Source: Candidatus Gastranaerophilales bacterium (GTDB lineage Bacteria > Cyanobacteriota > Vampirovibrionia > Gastranaerophilales > Gastranaerophilaceae). Taken from it: a stretch of 6,705 bases of DNA. Positions 4,371-6,705 of this stretch are shown here, piece by piece. Made by a program: the position numbers and the translations under genes. The notes beneath the pieces were generated by a model, which worked only from the letters and a program-made list of their open reading frames with translations, was not told where the DNA came from and made no database searches. Position 1 is the stretch's first letter, and every line of letters begins with the position of its first letter. The stretch spans positions 1-6,705 of the forward strand of contig JAJPXE010000173.1 in the NCBI GenBank assembly GCA_021205645.1, read 5' to 3'.

Positions 4371-6140
4371 TTAGTGGTTGAACGTTTTGAAACCGTCTTC
4401 CACGTTTTTGCTGACAACTTTTTGACAAGCTTCCATTTCTGTCTGCAATGCACTTTGTTCAGTATCTAACTGTTCAAGTCTTAATTGCAATTCCCTGTCC
4501 TCAGCCTGAATAATTTCAGTTTTAGCATTGATAGATGCAACTTCCTGGTCATACTGTTCCTGCTCGTAATAGTACTGGTTCATTGCATTATTATATGCAT
4601 CTTCATCAGTAATAGTTTCGCAGTTAAGAGTATATGTAACAGAATCATTCTCAAACTTGACAGATGTAAATCTTCCGTAACCGTCCGTTTCTAACAATGC
4701 ATTTGCAGTCTCTTCTATTTTTGTACTTATATAGGTTGCGTTATAGTACGATAGTTTATTCTGTGAGTCAATACCGTTGCTTGCGGTAGCATCATCATCA
4801 TAAGCACCCGATGCTGCCGATGCTAAATCAGCCTCTGTCGTATAGTAAGTTGTACCATATAGCTGGAATGAATAAATTCCGCCCAGATACTCTCCGGTAT
4901 TGCTGTCAAAACAAGCAGACAAGTTTGCATAAGCCTCTGACGATGTTGTTTTCATATCTGCAATAATCTGTTGAATTGCAACAGAGATTGTATCATCGCT
5001 ATCATAATCATCAACACTGATTGCCGTTAAATCACAGTTACCTACAGCGGTGTAATCGCTGTATACCGGATCATTGGTTGCAGAGTGAAAACTCAATGTA
5101 TCTACACCATTGTCAATGTCAATAGCCGCTAACTCGTCTGCTGTAAGAAAATATGTTCCGTTTGTATAATATACGGTATCATCTCCGCTTCTTACCTGAA
5201 CTTTAGCCGCATCACCCTGAGAACCTTCTGCTGCTGCAGCATCTTCACCACATACAAAATAGTAGTTACCATTTTCATCCACAGTGTAATAATAAGTATT
5301 GGATGAATCGTAAGCTGCACCATAACTGCTTCTTAATAGTGAAATGATATCTGCCTGTTCTTCATCATCAGTATCAATTATATTGAATGTGACACCCGAT
5401 ATCGTATTCCCGTCATCATCAGTATAAGCCGTATCAGCAGCAGAAAGAGTAATCGTTTTAGGATTAGTATCACTTTCTTCTTCTTCCGGATCATAATCAG
5501 GATTTGCAACTGTCACATCACTACAGATTACTAATACACCGTCATCGTCATTGGTGTATGATGTACCGGCAGATGTTGTTGCCGTTCTGTTAAAGATTTC
5601 ATCAAGTTCTTCAACCGTATCGGTATCGGTATTTTGATCCGATCTGACAAAAGTTGTTTTAGATTCGACACCGTTTCGCTCAATGCTCAAAGTATATGAA
5701 TCATCGCCTGCACCGGCAGATGTTTCTTTAACATAGGTTAGCTGAGTGACGGTGTAGTCTTTGTCATCATTTCGTGTAAAATCATTTGTTTTTGTACACT
5801 GGATCTGCGGTTCGACCATTTTCTTCTGCGATCCTGTGTAAACATCCGTGTAATAATAACTCGTTGCGACGTAGTTATAATCTGAATTTGCCGTAGCAAT
5901 TTGATAGTAATCCGACAATACATAAGTATTGTTTCCATCGCTCCAGGAGTATTGGAGCGTAGTGTAGTCGTTACTATCAGGGCATGTTGGCACGGACATT
6001 GTCAGCATCTGATTGAATAAATCAGCTGATTGGTTTGATAGATTAAGCCTTTGTTGGTTAATCTGCTGACCCTCGTATTCAGTGTTTGTCTTTCTGGCAG
6101 ACAGGGATAAATACCGGGCCTGAGAAGCTGCCATTCCCAT
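4371..6140 (-). CDS. Large Asp/Thr/Tyr-rich protein with helical ends, unknown function
   Basis: A 589-residue protein in three parts. Residues 1-48 form a probable helix, starting MGMAASQARYLSLSARKTNT and rich in Gln/Asn. A long middle (about 50-510) is dominated by Asp, Thr, Ser and Tyr, with acidic runs such as DPEEEESD (217-224). It has beta-type Tyr repeats, including the related TYFLTADELAAID (329-341) and TYYTTEADLASAA (431-443). Residues about 516-580 form a probable coiled coil (LQLRLEQLDTEQSALQTEME), ending in KNVEDGFKTF. There is no cleavable signal peptide or membrane segment. I recall similar MGMAAS-starting proteins from gut Melainabacteria, but they lack a known role. Helical ends around a variable middle resemble flagellin or hook-type exported proteins; that is architecture only. 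AAAGGAG lies seven bases before the ATG. It is separated from the upstream gene by that gene's terminator, so it is probably transcribed alone. Confidence 0.82.
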   Translation of the reverse strand: MGMAASQARYLSLSARKTNTEYEGQQINQQRLNLSNQSADLFNQMLTMSVPTCPDSNDYTTLQYSWSDGNNTYVLSDYYQIATANSDYNYVATSYYYTDVYTGSQKKMVEPQIQCTKTNDFTRNDDKDYTVTQLTYVKETSAGAGDDSYTLSIERNGVESKTTFVRSDQNTDTDTVEELDEIFNRTATTSAGTSYTNDDDGVLVICSDVTVANPDYDPEEEESDTNPKTITLSAADTAYTDDDGNTISGVTFNIIDTDDEEQADIISLLRSSYGAAYDSSNTYYYTVDENGNYYFVCGEDAAAAEGSQGDAAKVQVRSGDDTVYYTNGTYFLTADELAAIDIDNGVDTLSFHSATNDPVYSDYTAVGNCDLTAISVDDYDSDDTISVAIQQIIADMKTTSSEAYANLSACFDSNTGEYLGGIYSFQLYGTTYYTTEADLASAASGAYDDDATASNGIDSQNKLSYYNATYISTKIEETANALLETDGYGRFTSVKFENDSVTYTLNCETITDEDAYNNAMNQYYYEQEQYDQEVASINAKTEIIQAEDRELQLRLEQLDTEQSALQTEMEACQKVVSKNVEDGFKTFNH

Positions 6141-6161
6141 AAGGTTTCTCCTTTCGTTGTT

Positions 6162-6237
6162 ACATGTTATTTAGTTGTTTTCATGGTTTCTTTTAATGTT
6201 GCCTGCAAACATGTCAATGCAACACTATTCACATGTT
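6162..6237. promoter_or_regulatory. Three ACATGTT motifs upstream of the 589-residue gene
   Basis: ACATGTT occurs at 6162-6168 and 6231-6237, with an inverted AACATGT at 6208-6214. The last two form an inverted repeat with 16 bases between the arms. They surround the candidate promoter and could be operator sites. The short AT-rich motif makes chance plausible. Confidence 0.3.
6190..6217 (-). promoter_or_regulatory. Candidate promoter of the 589-residue gene
   Basis: On the minus strand a perfect TTGACA (6212-6217) is followed 16 bases later by TAAAAG (6190-6195; four of six to TATAAT), about 50 bases before the start codon. The -35 element overlaps the inverted AACATGT motif. Confidence 0.4.
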
Positions 6238-6355
6238 ACATTTCTTTACAATTCGTTTCAACGGTTATTATTCAAGGTTCTATACTAATGTATGGCAAAT
6301 TTCATACTTTAGTAGGAGATTTTTGTTTTTTAGTATGGGAGTTTGCGGAAAAATT

Positions 6356-6383
6356 AAAAAAGCCCTGAATATTCAGAGCTTTT
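6356..6383 (-). terminator. Intrinsic terminator of the 78-residue protein gene
   Basis: On the minus strand AAAAGCTCTGAA pairs with TTCAGGGCTTTT around the palindrome CTGAATATTCAG, followed by TTTTTTAATTTTT. One T-G pair is a wobble on this strand but a C-A mismatch on the other, so it is built for the minus-strand transcript. It separates the 78-residue gene from the 589-residue gene. Confidence 0.85.
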
Positions 6384-6409
6384 CATTTATATTATCTAAT
6401 TTCTTTAAT

Positions 6410-6646
6410 TTAGCCGTACATATCAATCTTGTGCCTGCCATTATCACCGGTGCCGGTAACTTCACCTATAACACCGGTGCTGTCGCTGCCTGCTGCTTTT
6501 CCTGCACCGTGTCTTTCTGAAATTCCGCCTGACAATTCCTCTGTCTGAGCGCTGCCGGCAGATGATGCACGCTGGACCCCGAACGGATTTACACCCTGCG
6601 TGCTTTGAAAAAATTTTTCTTTAACTTCCGGACTGAATGAAACCAT
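6410..6646 (-). CDS. Small Ser/Gly-rich protein of 78 residues, unknown function
   Basis: The ATG at 6646 is preceded by AAGGAAAAAC, an acceptable ribosome binding site. A clear intrinsic terminator follows the stop by 27 bases, supporting a real transcribed gene. The protein begins MVSFSPEVKEKFFQSTQG with a short charged helix. It then has VNPFGVQ (19-25) and a low-complexity, probably disordered tail rich in Gly, Ser, Ala and Thr (about 27-70), ending HKIDMYG. There is no cysteine, signal peptide or membrane segment. I do not recognise the family. The neighbouring minus-strand gene encodes another non-classical protein without a signal peptide, but the terminator between them argues against co-transcription. 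The 59 bases upstream to the window edge may hold the promoter (CATAAT near 6658), but I cannot define a -35. Confidence 0.6.
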   Translation of the reverse strand: MVSFSPEVKEKFFQSTQGVNPFGVQRASSAGSAQTEELSGGISERHGAGKAAGSDSTGVIGEVTGTGDNGRHKIDMYG

Positions 6647-6705
6647 TGTTTTTCCTTATTATGCTATGTCTAATCTCGTGACATAAATATACATCATCTT
6701 ACATG

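Noticed and set aside
4180..4428. Minus-strand 82-codon frame with RGKY repeats
   Set aside because: It overlaps the end of the 589-residue gene in another frame, includes the likely terminator, and its repeats come from the short GGGGTAAATA cluster whose 12/13-base period does not keep frame.

Overview
The window is AT-rich, with two islands of GC-rich palindromic repeats. The best taxonomic clue is a Ycf23/DUF561 protein, a family known mainly from cyanobacteria and algal plastids. Together with the low GC, PDZ-less HtrA-type protease, repeat-rich intergenic DNA and a long secreted-type protein starting MGMAASQAR, this suggests a non-photosynthetic gut cyanobacterium (Melainabacteria/Vampirovibrionia, order Gastranaerophilales). 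That placement is inference from remembered family patterns, not from a search.

Layout, left to right. Positions 1-318 hold a decayed, frameshifted IS30-family transposase fragment on the minus strand. It runs off the left edge and its N-terminal part is lost at a GC-rich repeat block (341-590). Next comes a minus-strand subtilisin-like (S8) protease (640-1716). A 310-base AT-rich gap follows, with overlapping divergent promoter candidates near 1883-1924. A 51-codon plus-strand gene (2027-2182) ends at a strong bidirectional terminator (2215-2241), which it shares with the convergent minus-strand ycf23-like gene (2265-3023). A well-formed promoter (3066-3094) drives ycf23. Divergent from it is a plus-strand secreted trypsin-like protease without a PDZ domain (3175-3813). 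A second GC-rich repeat block (3820-4149) follows, then a small array of GGGGTAAATA-type repeats (4150-4268). The right third holds two minus-strand genes, each with its own terminator: a 589-residue Asp/Thr/Tyr-rich protein with helical ends (4371-6140) and a 78-residue Ser/Gly-rich protein (6410-6646).

The genes do not form an obvious operon or a recognisable defence or biosynthetic system; most are single units with their own signals. The most unusual content is in the repeats. Both blocks are mosaics of the same modules, but one module is inverted between the blocks while another keeps its direction. Other points worth a second look are a divergent subtilase, an orphan acidic mini-protein, and a long protein whose architecture (N- and C-terminal helices around a variable middle) resembles flagellin/hook-like exported proteins without clear homology.
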